Source: Streptomyces fildesensis (lineage in GTDB: Bacteria; Actinomycetota; Actinomycetes; Streptomycetales; Streptomycetaceae). Taken from it: a stretch of DNA of 64,000 nucleotides. The stretch lies in NCBI RefSeq assembly GCF_016107395.1, contig NZ_JAAIKO010000009.1, positions 166,909-230,908 of the forward strand, written 5' to 3'. The notes under the pieces are model-generated. The model worked only from the letters and a program-made list of their open reading frames with translations. It was not told the DNA's origin and searched no databases. The translations under genes were made by a program, and so were the position numbers. This document shows, in pieces, positions 8,657-17,893 of this stretch. Numbering within the stretch: the first letter of the stretch is position 1; each line of letters begins with the position of its first letter.

Positions 8657-10138
8657 ATGGCAATCAGAAATCTCGACTGGTCGTCGCTGGACCTGGACTC
8701 GGACCCCGCCTACGCCGACCCCGACGTGGTGAGCGCGGCGCAGAAGCGTTACAGCCACATCGCCACGACCATCGATGACGCGACCGCCAAGCTCGGGCAG
8801 ATCGTGGACAGCGACAGTGACAGCCTCGCCGGCCAGTACGTCGAGGGGCTGAAGTCCGAGGCCGGCACCCTCAAGGACAGCCTCGGCAAGGCCGCGGTGC
8901 GCTACCACGATGTCGCCAACGAGATCGGCAAGTATGAGCCGGATCTGGACCGGGGGCTCAGCGAGACCGCCGGCGCGCTTCAGGACGCCGACGAGGCCCA
9001 GGGCTCCCAGACCAAGGCGAAGGGCCTACCGGATCCGACGAAGAGTCCGGACGGCACCATCACCCCCGAGGAACAGCAGAAGGGCACCGACAAGGAGAAG
9101 GCCAACTCCGAGGCGGCCTCGAAGATGGCAGCGGCGAAGACGCGGCTCAACAACGCCGTGGACGCTCTCAACGTGGCCGGCAAGCGCTTCGGCGACGCGG
9201 TCAGCGCCAGAAGGTACACCGATGGGCTGACCGACTCCTACAAGGACAAGCTCGATGCCGTCATGGCCAAGATCAGCCAGATCTTCGCCATCATCGGCAT
9301 GATCCTGGGCGTCCTCGCGATCCTCATCCCCGGTGTGAACGTCATCGTCATCGCCGGGGTGGTCGCCGGTGCCGTCACGCTGATCGCCAACATCGTGCTG
9401 TACGTCGACGGCAAGGGCAGCGTCCTGGACGTCGTGCTCGGGGCGGTCGGGCTCGGCCTGGCCGGTCTGGGCGCCATCGTCGCGGTGGTGGGCAAGGGGA
9501 TTTCCAGTATCGCCAAGGCCGCCGCCCTCGCGAACCGGCCGGGCGGAGCCGGCGGCATCCAACTGGTGCCGTTGCGGCCGCCCGCCGGCTCCATTCCGAA
9601 CTTCTCCAGGCCGTTCGGGGCGGGCAACCCGCGTCCCGGCGGAGGTGTCCCGAACTTCTCCCGGCCGTTCGGGCCGAACAACAGGCCGGGAAACGTGCCG
9701 GGTCGCCCTGCCCCGGGCTCCCAACCGGCCGGGGCACCGCCGCCGAACGTGGCCGCCGACTGGCAGAACACGTCGAAGTGGTTCAACAATCCGGCCACCA
9801 ACTGGCTGCTGGGCAAATTCGGCGCCACCACCCCCGAGATCGGGTTCTGGGCATCGAACTGGGCCGGGCTCCAGGGCGCCGGCAAGATGTGGGGCACCCT
9901 GCTGAGCGATCCGGCGAAGTTCGGAAAGGACTTCGCGAGCATCCTCGGCGGTATCAAGGGGCCCCTCGACCTGTCGGCCATCACCAAGGCGGCCGGCCTC
10001 GGGGGCATCTCGTCGCTGTGGTTCGTCTGGGGCGGCGTGAACGGCGCGTTCGGCATCGGCGCCGGCTTCATCTACACCGGTGGGCGCCTGGTCGGCTGGA
10101 TCCCCGCGGTCAACCCGCCGGGCCAGGCCGCCTCGTGA
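8657..10138 (+). CDS. Putative large type VII substrate or effector with hydrophobic hairpin
   Basis: 493 aa, start ATG 8657 behind AAGGAG. Residues 1-200 are predicted coiled/helical and WXG-like, with no signal peptide. Residues about 215-290 form two to three strongly hydrophobic helices (IFAIIGMILGVLAILIPGV and following). Residues about 300-370 are Pro/Gly/Arg-rich with a repeated NFSRPFG element. The C-terminal ~120 residues end in another hydrophobic Gly-rich stretch. The layout recalls LXG/WXG-fused toxins and pore-forming T7SS effectors, but no catalytic motif is visible. No immunity gene is recognisable downstream. The gene is the last of the apparent secretion operon. Confidence 0.6.
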   Translation: MAIRNLDWSSLDLDSDPAYADPDVVSAAQKRYSHIATTIDDATAKLGQIVDSDSDSLAGQYVEGLKSEAGTLKDSLGKAAVRYHDVANEIGKYEPDLDRGLSETAGALQDADEAQGSQTKAKGLPDPTKSPDGTITPEEQQKGTDKEKANSEAASKMAAAKTRLNNAVDALNVAGKRFGDAVSARRYTDGLTDSYKDKLDAVMAKISQIFAIIGMILGVLAILIPGVNVIVIAGVVAGAVTLIANIVLYVDGKGSVLDVVLGAVGLGLAGLGAIVAVVGKGISSIAKAAALANRPGGAGGIQLVPLRPPAGSIPNFSRPFGAGNPRPGGGVPNFSRPFGPNNRPGNVPGRPAPGSQPAGAPPPNVAADWQNTSKWFNNPATNWLLGKFGATTPEIGFWASNWAGLQGAGKMWGTLLSDPAKFGKDFASILGGIKGPLDLSAITKAAGLGGISSLWFVWGGVNGAFGIGAGFIYTGGRLVGWIPAVNPPGQAAS

Positions 10139-10872
10139 GGACGGGAGAGACGATGAGCGACGACCGGCCGGCGCCGACGCAGGTGGAGTGGCACTGGGCC
10201 TGAGCACACGCGCTCGAGGGACCACCCACCGGTGGCCACGGCGCGGCTGACGCAGTCTCCGCAGGACGCACAGCCGCCGCCTGGGTCGCACGTACCCCGA
10301 ACCAGATCCCACCCGACCGGGTTCGCCGAGAAAGGGACCGCATCATGGCGCTCAGGCAGATGGTGAGCCGGCCCCGGAGGCCAGCCAGTCCAGGAGGTCA
10401 TCGGTCATCCACTCGCCGCCACCGGGGCTGTCGATGTCGCTGTCACCCGCGCCGAGGTCGAGACGGTGGACGGATGGGGCGAGCGCCCGCGGCCGTCAGG
10501 ACCAGCCGTTGAGGCCCTCGGCTGCCTGGGTGATGACGGCGGCCACCGTGGCCGGACGGGAGACGTTTTCGCCGCGGCGGCCCAGCGACCCAGACACCGG
10601 CCGAGATCAGCCAGTGCGTACGGCGGCCGCGCGCCGGTGCCGGCGCAGCAGTTCCGCGAACTTCGGACGCTCGGCGATGGGGCCACTCCCTCTCGGCGAC
10701 AGAAGCATCGGAGCTACTGCGATCGGGTGAAGCCTGATCAGAGTGCTGCCGTGAGTGCGGTGTTCGCTCACGAACTCGCGCGCTCCCGCCGTGCAAGCCG
10801 GGGATCCGCGTTGTTGCGAGCAACCCGGCAAGGTGCCACCACGCGCGATCGCCGTCCTGGCAGGATGGCGGC
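10139..10872. other. Non-coding or decayed stretch after the secretion locus
   Basis: No convincing gene. A 16-codon frame (10153-10203, plus) follows the substrate gene and looks like a truncated N-terminus. On the minus strand, short protein-like tails end near 10360 (about 15 residues ending DDLLDWLASG) and near 10500 (ending EGLNGWS then stop), which could be remnants of lost genes. I see no insertion-sequence ends. Confidence 0.5.
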
Positions 10873-11226
10873 ATGGAACGTGTGCTGGGAATCGGTGGAT
10901 ATTTCCTGCGGGCAGCGGATCCGGCGGCTCTGGGCGCCTGGTATCGCGACTGCCTGGGCCTGGACGCAGATGAGAACGGCCTGTGGCGTCCGGGAGCCGG
11001 GCCGACGGTGTTCGCGACCTTCGAGTCCGAGACCGACTACTTCGGGTCCCGCGCCCAGCAGAGCATGCTCAACTTCCGGGTCGGCGACCTCGATGCGATG
11101 CTCGCTCAGTTGCGCGCCAAGGGAGCGGACGTGGCTCCGGAGACGCAGGACATGGCGGGTGTCGGCCGATTCGGCTGGGTCACCGATCCTGAGGGCAACC
11201 GGGTCGAGCTGTGGCAGCCCGCCTGA
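10873..11226 (+). CDS. VOC-superfamily (glyoxalase/bleomycin-resistance fold) protein
   Basis: 117-aa single VOC module with the paired beta-alpha-beta-beta-beta units (opening VLGIGGYFLRAADPAALGAWY, closing DPEGNRVELWQP). The C-terminal Glu in NRVELW is the usual metal ligand; the N-terminal ligand position is less clear. Small stand-alone VOC proteins of this type are of unknown substrate. It is convergent with the ECF sigma gene and not obviously in an operon. Confidence 0.82.
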   Translation: MERVLGIGGYFLRAADPAALGAWYRDCLGLDADENGLWRPGAGPTVFATFESETDYFGSRAQQSMLNFRVGDLDAMLAQLRAKGADVAPETQDMAGVGRFGWVTDPEGNRVELWQPA

Positions 11227-11345
11227 CCGCGACTTCCGACAGGCGGTGACGTGCTGCTGCTGCTCCAGCCGTGGAAGTCGTACAGCCCGGGCAGGAGCGA
11301 CGTGGCCCACTGGCTCGTCACCCGACGGTCACGCCGGAAGCGTCG

Positions 11346-12575
11346 CTACCCCAGCTGGTCGCGGCGGCGCGTCAGATAGGTGATCTCGGCGGTGTTGCCC
11401 GCCAGATCGATGGCCTTGTCGTAGGCCGCGCGTGACTGCTGACCGTAGCCCAGCCGGCGCAGCAGGTCGGCGCGCGTCGCGTGGTAGGCGTGATAGCCCG
11501 CCAGCTTGTCCTCGAGACGGTCGACGGCCGCCAGCGCCACCTGCGGGCCGTCGAGCTCGGCGACCGCGATGGCCCGGTTGAGGGCGACGATCGGCGAGGG
11601 GTCGAGGCGGACGAGCTGGTCGTAGAGGGCGACGACCTGCGACCAGTCGGTGTCGCGTACGCCGCGGGCGGAGGTGTGCACGGCGTTGATCGCCGCGAGG
11701 ATCTGGTAGCGGCCCGGAGCCGCACCGGTCGCCAGGCGCTCGCGTACCAGCCGGTGGCCCTCGGTGATCAGCGCCGCGTCCCAGGCCCCACGGTCCTGCT
11801 CATCGAGGGCGATGAGTTCGCCGCTTCCCGAGACCCGGGCGGTACGGCGGGCCTCGATCAGAAGCATCAGCGCCAGCAGCCCGGCCACCTCACCGTCCTG
11901 CGGCATGAGGGCACGGATCAGGCGGGTGAGCCGGATCGCCTCGGCGGTCAGGTCGTGACGTACGGGGTCGGTGTCGGGGCCGGTCGCCAGGTAGCCCTCG
12001 TTGAAGACGAGGTAGAGAACGGCCAGTACGCCGGACACGCGTGCCGGGAGGTCCGCCGCGGACGGCACCCGGTAGGGGATGCGAGCCGCCTTGATCTTGG
12101 CCTTCGCACGGGTGATCCGCTGGCCCATGGCGGTCTCCTGCACCAGGAAGGCACGGGCGATCTCGGTCGCGGTCAGACCGCCGACCATGCGCAGTGTCAG
12201 CGCCACCCGAGTCTCCATCGCAAGCGCCGGGTGACAGCAGGTGAAGATCAGCCGTAGCCGCTCGTCGTCGATGAGGCCGGGAGGCTCGGGCGGGTCGTCG
12301 TACATCAGCTGAGCCTCCTTCTGCTTGTCGACGCGCTTGTTCTCGCGCCGGACCCGGTCGATGGCCTTGCGGCGGGCGGTGGTGGTCAGCCAGGCGCCGG
12401 GGTTGGGCGGCACGCCGTCGGCCGGCCACCGCTCGACGGCGGTCGCGAACGCCTCGGCCGCCGCCTCCTCGGCGATGTCGAGGTCGCCGAATCGTCCGGT
12501 CAGGGCGGCGACCACCCGGGCCCACTCCTCGTGGTGGGCCCGGCTGATCGCCTCCCGGACGTCGGTCACGCTCAC
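11346..12575 (-). CDS. ECF42-type RNA polymerase sigma factor with C-terminal TPR-like extension
   Basis: 409 aa from a GTG at 12575 that overlaps the stop of the upstream DGPF gene by three bases. Sigma region 2 (helix ending GAWLTTTARRKAIDRVRRE, about 60-80) and region 4 (LTATEIARAFLVQETAMGQR, about 130-150) are clear. A ~220-residue helical C-terminal domain (DUF6596/TPR-like, with ALNRAIAVAEL and AYDKAIDLAGN) replaces an anti-sigma partner. Pairing with a DGPF protein is the hallmark of the ECF42 family. Target genes cannot be seen here. Confidence 0.9.
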   Translation of the reverse strand: MSVTDVREAISRAHHEEWARVVAALTGRFGDLDIAEEAAAEAFATAVERWPADGVPPNPGAWLTTTARRKAIDRVRRENKRVDKQKEAQLMYDDPPEPPGLIDDERLRLIFTCCHPALAMETRVALTLRMVGGLTATEIARAFLVQETAMGQRITRAKAKIKAARIPYRVPSAADLPARVSGVLAVLYLVFNEGYLATGPDTDPVRHDLTAEAIRLTRLIRALMPQDGEVAGLLALMLLIEARRTARVSGSGELIALDEQDRGAWDAALITEGHRLVRERLATGAAPGRYQILAAINAVHTSARGVRDTDWSQVVALYDQLVRLDPSPIVALNRAIAVAELDGPQVALAAVDRLEDKLAGYHAYHATRADLLRRLGYGQQSRAAYDKAIDLAGNTAEITYLTRRRDQLG

Positions 12576-12898
12576 AGGAACGGCCGCACCTCGGTCTTCC
12601 GGTTGCAGGCCTTCGACCCCTCGGCCGCCAGCTTGAGCGCCACGTCGAGGTCGGGCGCTTCGATGATCCAGAAGCCGATCAGGAACTCCTTCGACTCGAC
12701 GAAGGGCCCGTCGGTGAACAACGCCTCCGCTCCGCGGTTGTCGATCACCGTGGCCGTGTCGGGCCCGCCGAGGCCGCCGGCGAAGACCCAGTGACCGTCG
12801 GCCTGGAGGCGCTCGTTGAACACGTCGATCGCAGCGTCCTCGTCCGGGGTGGCGAGGTTGTCGGTCGTGTCGGTGATCACGGAAACCAGATACTGCAT
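12572..12898 (-). CDS. YCII/DGPF-domain protein partnered with ECF42 sigma
   Basis: 108-aa protein whose TDGPFVESKEFLIGFWI segment contains the DGPF signature of YCII-related proteins. ATG at 12898 has AGGAGATGG upstream. The stop overlaps the sigma-factor start, so the two are co-translated. DGPF proteins accompany ECF42 sigma factors widely, but their biochemical role is not established. Confidence 0.9.
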   Translation of the reverse strand: MQYLVSVITDTTDNLATPDEDAAIDVFNERLQADGHWVFAGGLGGPDTATVIDNRGAEALFTDGPFVESKEFLIGFWIIEAPDLDVALKLAAEGSKACNRKTEVRPFL

Positions 12899-13273
12899 CT
12901 CGCACCATCTCCTGCGCTTCGGCGACGCCCCTCCCGGGCGACCGCTCACCCTTACTACGAACAGCTCCGCCCCGATCCGACACCGCCGCACGGATTTCTT
13001 TCACGGGCTTCCCGGTACTTCGGACGGTGAGCGATCCGACTCGGCGAAGCCATCGCTGGAGACCTGCACCAGCGTAGGCACGGCGGGCGGCTTTCGCAGT
13101 GGTGCGCGCCGGACCTCGACCCGCCGATCGTGGGTCCCCTGGGGGCTGTGTTGCGTGTGTGACGGCATAGGGTTGCCGGGTGTCGGCTACCTCACAGGGT
13201 GCCTGGGTGCGCACGGCGTCCGGGGAACCGATGATTGCTCTTCCGGGACGGGGGCCGGACCAGGGAGGCGAGG
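12899..13273. other. Intergenic region between divergent ECF42 operon and phosphatase gene
   Basis: No gene supported; open frames here are antisense to or upstream of the neighbouring genes. It should hold the promoters of the DGPF/ECF42 pair and of the phosphatase. I cannot define -35/-10 boxes. Confidence 0.5.
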
Positions 13274-14674
13274 GTGCGTTCCACAGCAGCGGGCACCGGC
13301 CCGGGCGAAGGTGAGACGGTGCTTGCGTCGGCCTTCGACAACGCCGATGCCCTGCGTGCACTGCTGGCCGACCGGGCGCGGCTGGCGCTGCTGGACGAGG
13401 CCACGGAGCAGATCGGGACCAGCCTGGACCTGGACGTCACCTGCGCGGAACTGGCGCGGTTCGCGGTCCCGCGCTTCGCGGACCTGGCGAGTGTCGAGAT
13501 CCTGCCCCCAGAGGCGCTTCCGGCCGGGCTGACCGTCGGGGCCGGCCCGCTGCGGGTGCGGCGCACCGCCCTGGAGGCGGTTCCGGGACTGCGTCACGGC
13601 ATGGAGACCCTTGCGCCGGCCGAGGAGTGGGTGCGTCATCTGCCCAGGTGCCCGACCGCGCAGTGCCTGGAGAGCGGCCAGGCCTTCCTGAGCCACGACA
13701 GGACCGGCGGACAGGGAGCCGGCGCCGGCGAGGACTGGTCCTGCGAGCTCGGGGGCGGCGTCGGTGCCGCGTCGGTGCTCGTCGTCCCGCTGCGGGCCGG
13801 CGGCCGGCTCATCGGTGTCCTGTCGCTGCTCAGATCCCCACCCAGTGCCGCCTTCGACGACGACGCCGCCACTGTGCAAGCGGTCGCGGACCGGGCGGCC
13901 CGGAGCATGGACAACGCTCGGCGCTACGCCGTGGCGCAGGACCTGACGATGGAGTTGCAGGGGGCGCTGCTGGCCGACCCGGGCAGCCCGCACGCGAATC
14001 TGGAGCTGGCCTCCCGGTATCTGCCCTGCGGTACGTCCGCGATGGTGGGCGGCGACTGGTTCGAGACCATCCGCCTGTCCTTCGGCCGCACCCTGCTGGT
14101 CATCGGCGACGTCATGGGCCACGGGGTGGAGACGGCCGTCGACATGAATGCCTACCGCATGCTGCTGCGCTACGTAGCGGCCACCGACCTGCCGCCGCAC
14201 CGTATCCTGCGGCAACTGGACCACTTGACCTCGCAGAGCGACGCCACCCGCCCCGCCACCTGTCTGCTCGCCCTGGTGGAACCGGCACGTCATCGGTGCA
14301 CCTTCGCCAGCGCCGGGCACCCGCCGCCCACTCTGCTCCGCCCGGACGGGCCGGCGGAACTGCTGGCCGTTCCCACCGGGCCACCGCTGGGAACGGGTCT
14401 GGGCGAGTACCAGGCGGTGGTCCACTCACTGGACCCCGAGCAGATGCTGCTGCTCTACACCGACGGTCTGGTCGAGCGGCGCACCGAGGACATCGACGCC
14501 TCCCTTGCCCGACTCACCCGCCTGCGCCGCCCGCGCCCGGGCGAGTCCCTGGAGGACCTGCTGGACCATGTTCTGACCACGGTCGCACCCACTACGCCCG
14601 ACGACGACATCGCGGTCCTCGCCGCGCGCGTCCACGAACAGCCGGGACCACAGGATGTTACGAGGGCGGGGTAG
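13274..14674 (+). CDS. GAF-domain PP2C-type (SpoIIE/RsbU) serine/threonine phosphatase
   Basis: About 466 aa. Start GTG 13274 is preferred because GGGAGGCGA precedes it; TTG 13235 is in frame. Residues about 15-215 form a GAF-type sensor ending ADRAARSMDNARRYA. The phosphatase domain follows with metal-binding motifs VGGDWFE (about 262), GDVMGHG (about 283), SAGHPPP (about 344) and LYTDGLVE (about 390), ending with TPDDDIAVLAAR. Such proteins dephosphorylate anti-sigma-factor antagonists in Streptomyces stress and development pathways. No kinase or antagonist gene is adjacent, so its partner is unknown. Confidence 0.9.
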   Translation: MRSTAAGTGPGEGETVLASAFDNADALRALLADRARLALLDEATEQIGTSLDLDVTCAELARFAVPRFADLASVEILPPEALPAGLTVGAGPLRVRRTALEAVPGLRHGMETLAPAEEWVRHLPRCPTAQCLESGQAFLSHDRTGGQGAGAGEDWSCELGGGVGAASVLVVPLRAGGRLIGVLSLLRSPPSAAFDDDAATVQAVADRAARSMDNARRYAVAQDLTMELQGALLADPGSPHANLELASRYLPCGTSAMVGGDWFETIRLSFGRTLLVIGDVMGHGVETAVDMNAYRMLLRYVAATDLPPHRILRQLDHLTSQSDATRPATCLLALVEPARHRCTFASAGHPPPTLLRPDGPAELLAVPTGPPLGTGLGEYQAVVHSLDPEQMLLLYTDGLVERRTEDIDASLARLTRLRRPRPGESLEDLLDHVLTTVAPTTPDDDIAVLAARVHEQPGPQDVTRAG

Positions 14675-14707
14675 CGGCACCGGGGGCAAACGGTCGATCA
14701 TGTGGGC

Positions 14708-15085
14708 ATGGCATCTGCGCGTCGCGCTATGGAAGACCTGATGACGTGGCCGGGCCTGTCCGCGGCCCCGGCCCGGTGCGGTACGGGGACGGCTGTGCTG
14801 GCCGACGGGGCGGAGATCGTCCACTTCCATTCCGAGCGACAGGCCGACCTGGGCCGACCGGCGATCGAGCGCCTGCACGAGGAACTGGGGCACTCCACCG
14901 CGCTGCGCCTGCTTCCGGGTTCGGGGTGGGTGACCGTGGTGCTGGGGGGCGACAGGGACGCGGACCTGTTGATCACCTTGGCCAGCGTCGCGCTGCGGGC
15001 GCAAACCCACCGTGCGGCCGGTGGCGGCGCGGGGGAATGCAACCTGGGCCGCATCTCGATCATCCACACGGGGCACGTCGCGTAA
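14708..15085 (+). CDS. Small DUF5519-like (luciferase-family) protein
   Basis: 125 aa from ATG 14708 (GTG 14702 also in frame). The core, about residues 25-100, contains GTAVLADGAEIVHFHSER and GSGWVTVVLGGDRD, matching small actinobacterial proteins grouped as DUF5519. No catalytic function is known for the family. It follows the phosphatase gene by 33 bp on the same strand and may be co-transcribed. Confidence 0.6.
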   Translation: MASARRAMEDLMTWPGLSAAPARCGTGTAVLADGAEIVHFHSERQADLGRPAIERLHEELGHSTALRLLPGSGWVTVVLGGDRDADLLITLASVALRAQTHRAAGGGAGECNLGRISIIHTGHVA

Positions 15086-15379
15086 CAGGCCACGCCGCCT
15101 GCCGGCCGGTCCTGATCAGCGCCACGCCCGCGCAACTCTCAACCACCACCGCCACGCGGCCTGACACCACGCCACGGCCGGGCGGCGCCGGATCAGGACG
15201 GCGGTCCGATCCGGCGCCGCGCGCCCGTCAGCTCGACCTCTGCCCGGTGCGGCCCCGACTTGTGTGCCGGGTTGCCTGCTGGTCTCCTGGTCGGCAGCGA
15301 ACACATACCGTCGTGCCGTACGCCACCGACCGGCGAAGACCTGCAGAACCCCGGCAGAACCCCAGGAGAACCCCCCGCC

Positions 15380-17788
15380 ATGACCACAGCCGCTCCACTC
15401 GGGGACCGTGCCGAATCCAGCGGATCGGACCCCTACGGCGTGCTGGGCGAGGTGGAGGACCGCCTGCTCTGGCTGTCCAGCTCGATCGTGCACCACGCGA
15501 ACCGGGTGCGTCCCAATCCGTCCGGACTCAAGGTCGGCGGCCACCAGGCGTCGTGCGCCTCCATGGTGTCGATCATGACCTCGCTGTGGTTCCGCCATCT
15601 GCGCCCGCAGGACCAGGTGTCGGTGAAGCCGCACGCCTCGCCGGTGCTGCACGCCATCAACTACCTGCTCGGCGAGCTGCCGGAGGCGTATCTGCCGACG
15701 CTGCGGGAACTGGGCGGCCTGCAGAGCTACCCGAGCCGGTCCAAGGACCCCGACCCGGTCGACTACTCCACCGGATCGGTGGGCATCGGCGCGACCGCGA
15801 CGATCTGGGGCGCGCTGGCCCGCCGCTACGTCCGGGACGGCGCGGATGCCGGGACCCGCACGGGTCCGGGCGACGCGGCCAGGCCGGAAGCGGAGAGCGG
15901 GGTGACCGCGGCCGACGGCGGATTCGCCGGTCGGCAGTACGCGCTGGTGGGCGACGCCGAGTTGGACGAGGGCGCGGTGTGGGAGGCGGTACTCGACCCG
16001 GCGGTGGCCGGACTCGGTGAGCTGGTGTGGATCGTCGATCTCAACCGCCAGTCGCTGGACCGCGTCGTGCCGCTGGCCACCGCGGACCGACTGCGCGGGA
16101 TGTTCGCGGCGGCCGGCTGGCAGGTCCTGGAGGTCAAGTACGGACGAGCGCTGGAGGAGCTGTTCGCCCGGCCCGGTGGCGACGCGCTGCGCGCCCGTCT
16201 GGACGCGATGACGAACGCCGAGTACCAGCGGCTGCTGCGCTGTTCCGCACTGGAGCTGCGCAGCCGCCTGCCCGGTACGGGACCGGGTGCGGCCGGGATC
16301 GCCGAACTCCTCGCAGAACTGGCGGACGAGGAGCTCGTCACGGCCGTCCGGAACCTCGGCGGCCACGACCTGGCCATGCTGGACGCCGCTCTGTCCGCGG
16401 TCGACGACACCCGGCCGACGGTGATCCTGGCGTACACCGTCAAGGGCTACGGCCTCCCGGTCCAGGGCCACCCCCAGAACCACTCCTCACTGCTCACCCA
16501 GGAGCAGATGGACCAGCTGGCCGAGCAGTTGGGCTGCGATACCGCCCGACCCTGGGCGGACTTCGCGCTCGGCTCCGCGGCGGCGGGGCTGTGCGCAGAA
16601 ACGGCCGAGCGGCTGCGTCGCGACGCCCCGGTGCTCCAGCCGCCGCCCGCGCTGCCCACCGACATCGGCCGCACCCCCACGGGCTCCGGCACCACCCAGG
16701 CGGCGCTCGGCCGGGCGCTGCTCGATCTGACCCGGCAGGCGCCCGAGGCCGCCGCGCGGGTGGTGACGGTCAGCCCGGACGTCAGCTCCTCCACCAACCT
16801 GGGCGGTTGGGTGAACAAGGTCGGCGTGTGGTCGGTGGCCGAGCGCACGGACTGGTTCGCGGACGACCCGGAGACCATCCTGCACTGGCGGGAGAAGCCG
16901 ACCGGCCAGCACATCGAGCTGGGTATCGCGGAGACGAACCTGGTCGGTCTGCTCGGCGAACTGGGCGCCACCTGGAGCCGCTGGGGCCGGCCGCTGCTGC
17001 CGATCGGCGTGCTCTACGACCCCTTCGTGCAGCGCGCCCTGGAACCGTGGTCGTTCGGCATCTACGCCGGCGGCCAGTCGATCCTGGTCGGCACGCCGTC
17101 CGGGGTGACGCTGGCGCCGGAGGGCGGCGCCCACCAGTCGATCACCACGCCATCGGTGGGCCTCGAACAGCCCGGTTGCACGACGTGGGAACCGGCCTTC
17201 GCCATCGACGTCGAGTGGGCCCTGCTCGCGGCGCTGGCCCAGCTGGGCCGCTCGGACGGCGAGTCGGCGTATCTGCGGCTGTCCACCCGGTCCGTCGACC
17301 AGTCGCTGGCCGCGGTGCCCACCGATCCCGCCGCCCGGGAGCGCCGCCGCCGGCAAGTGGTGGCCGGCGCCTACCCAATGCGGCGCGTCGCGGGCGCGGA
17401 GGTCACCATCGCGGCGATGGGCGCGATGGTGACCGAGGCCCTGACCGCCGCGGACCGGCTCGCGGCGCAGGGTGTCGCCGCGGACGTCGTCTGCGTGACC
17501 AGCCCCGACCTGCTCTTCCGGGCGCAGGGTTCCCGTACCGGACAGGACCCGGAGTCCGCCGACTGGATCCTCGACCAGGCCTTCCCCCGCGCCCGTGCGA
17601 CCCCTCTGGTCACCGTGCTGGACGGCCACCCGCACACCCTGGCGTTCCTCGCCACGATCCACCAGGTGCCGGTACGCACCCTGGGCGTGACCCGCTTCGG
17701 GCAGTCCGGCTCCCTGGAGGACGTCTACCGCTACCACGGAATCGACACCGACAGCATCATCCGGGCCGCCCTCGACCTCACCCGGTAG
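15380..17788 (+). CDS. AceE/transketolase-like thiamine-diphosphate enzyme
   Basis: 802 aa, start ATG 15380 behind AGGAGAA. The TPP-binding signature GDAELDEGAVWE...DLNRQSLD lies at about residues 192-225. The region KGYGLPVQGHPQNHSSL matches homodimeric pyruvate-dehydrogenase E1 (AceE), and the PYR-domain Glu is in LGIAETNLVGLLGELG (about 515). It is shorter than AceE (~890 aa) and has a low-complexity insertion at about 155-180. No E2/E3 lipoyl partners are nearby, so it may be a stand-alone 2-oxoacid or ketol-transferring enzyme. Substrate unknown. Confidence 0.82.
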   Translation: MTTAAPLGDRAESSGSDPYGVLGEVEDRLLWLSSSIVHHANRVRPNPSGLKVGGHQASCASMVSIMTSLWFRHLRPQDQVSVKPHASPVLHAINYLLGELPEAYLPTLRELGGLQSYPSRSKDPDPVDYSTGSVGIGATATIWGALARRYVRDGADAGTRTGPGDAARPEAESGVTAADGGFAGRQYALVGDAELDEGAVWEAVLDPAVAGLGELVWIVDLNRQSLDRVVPLATADRLRGMFAAAGWQVLEVKYGRALEELFARPGGDALRARLDAMTNAEYQRLLRCSALELRSRLPGTGPGAAGIAELLAELADEELVTAVRNLGGHDLAMLDAALSAVDDTRPTVILAYTVKGYGLPVQGHPQNHSSLLTQEQMDQLAEQLGCDTARPWADFALGSAAAGLCAETAERLRRDAPVLQPPPALPTDIGRTPTGSGTTQAALGRALLDLTRQAPEAAARVVTVSPDVSSSTNLGGWVNKVGVWSVAERTDWFADDPETILHWREKPTGQHIELGIAETNLVGLLGELGATWSRWGRPLLPIGVLYDPFVQRALEPWSFGIYAGGQSILVGTPSGVTLAPEGGAHQSITTPSVGLEQPGCTTWEPAFAIDVEWALLAALAQLGRSDGESAYLRLSTRSVDQSLAAVPTDPAARERRRRQVVAGAYPMRRVAGAEVTIAAMGAMVTEALTAADRLAAQGVAADVVCVTSPDLLFRAQGSRTGQDPESADWILDQAFPRARATPLVTVLDGHPHTLAFLATIHQVPVRTLGVTRFGQSGSLEDVYRYHGIDTDSIIRAALDLTR

Positions 17789-17893
17789 CCCGGGGCCCGC
17801 GGGGACGGGCACGCCTTCGCCCTGCACAATGCTGATGCCGGCTCCGCGCCATCGTCAGCCGGGCCAACGTCGTATGACACCGCATGACACCGC

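Noticed and set aside
10139..10872. Short protein-like tails on the minus strand (ending DDLLDWLASG and EGLNGWS)
   Set aside because: Too short to assign to any family, and no start or ribosome site; kept only as a note in the gap description.
13627..16020. 797-residue plus frame overlapping the phosphatase and TPP enzyme genes
   Set aside because: Out of frame with both recognised genes, Arg-rich and without any domain.
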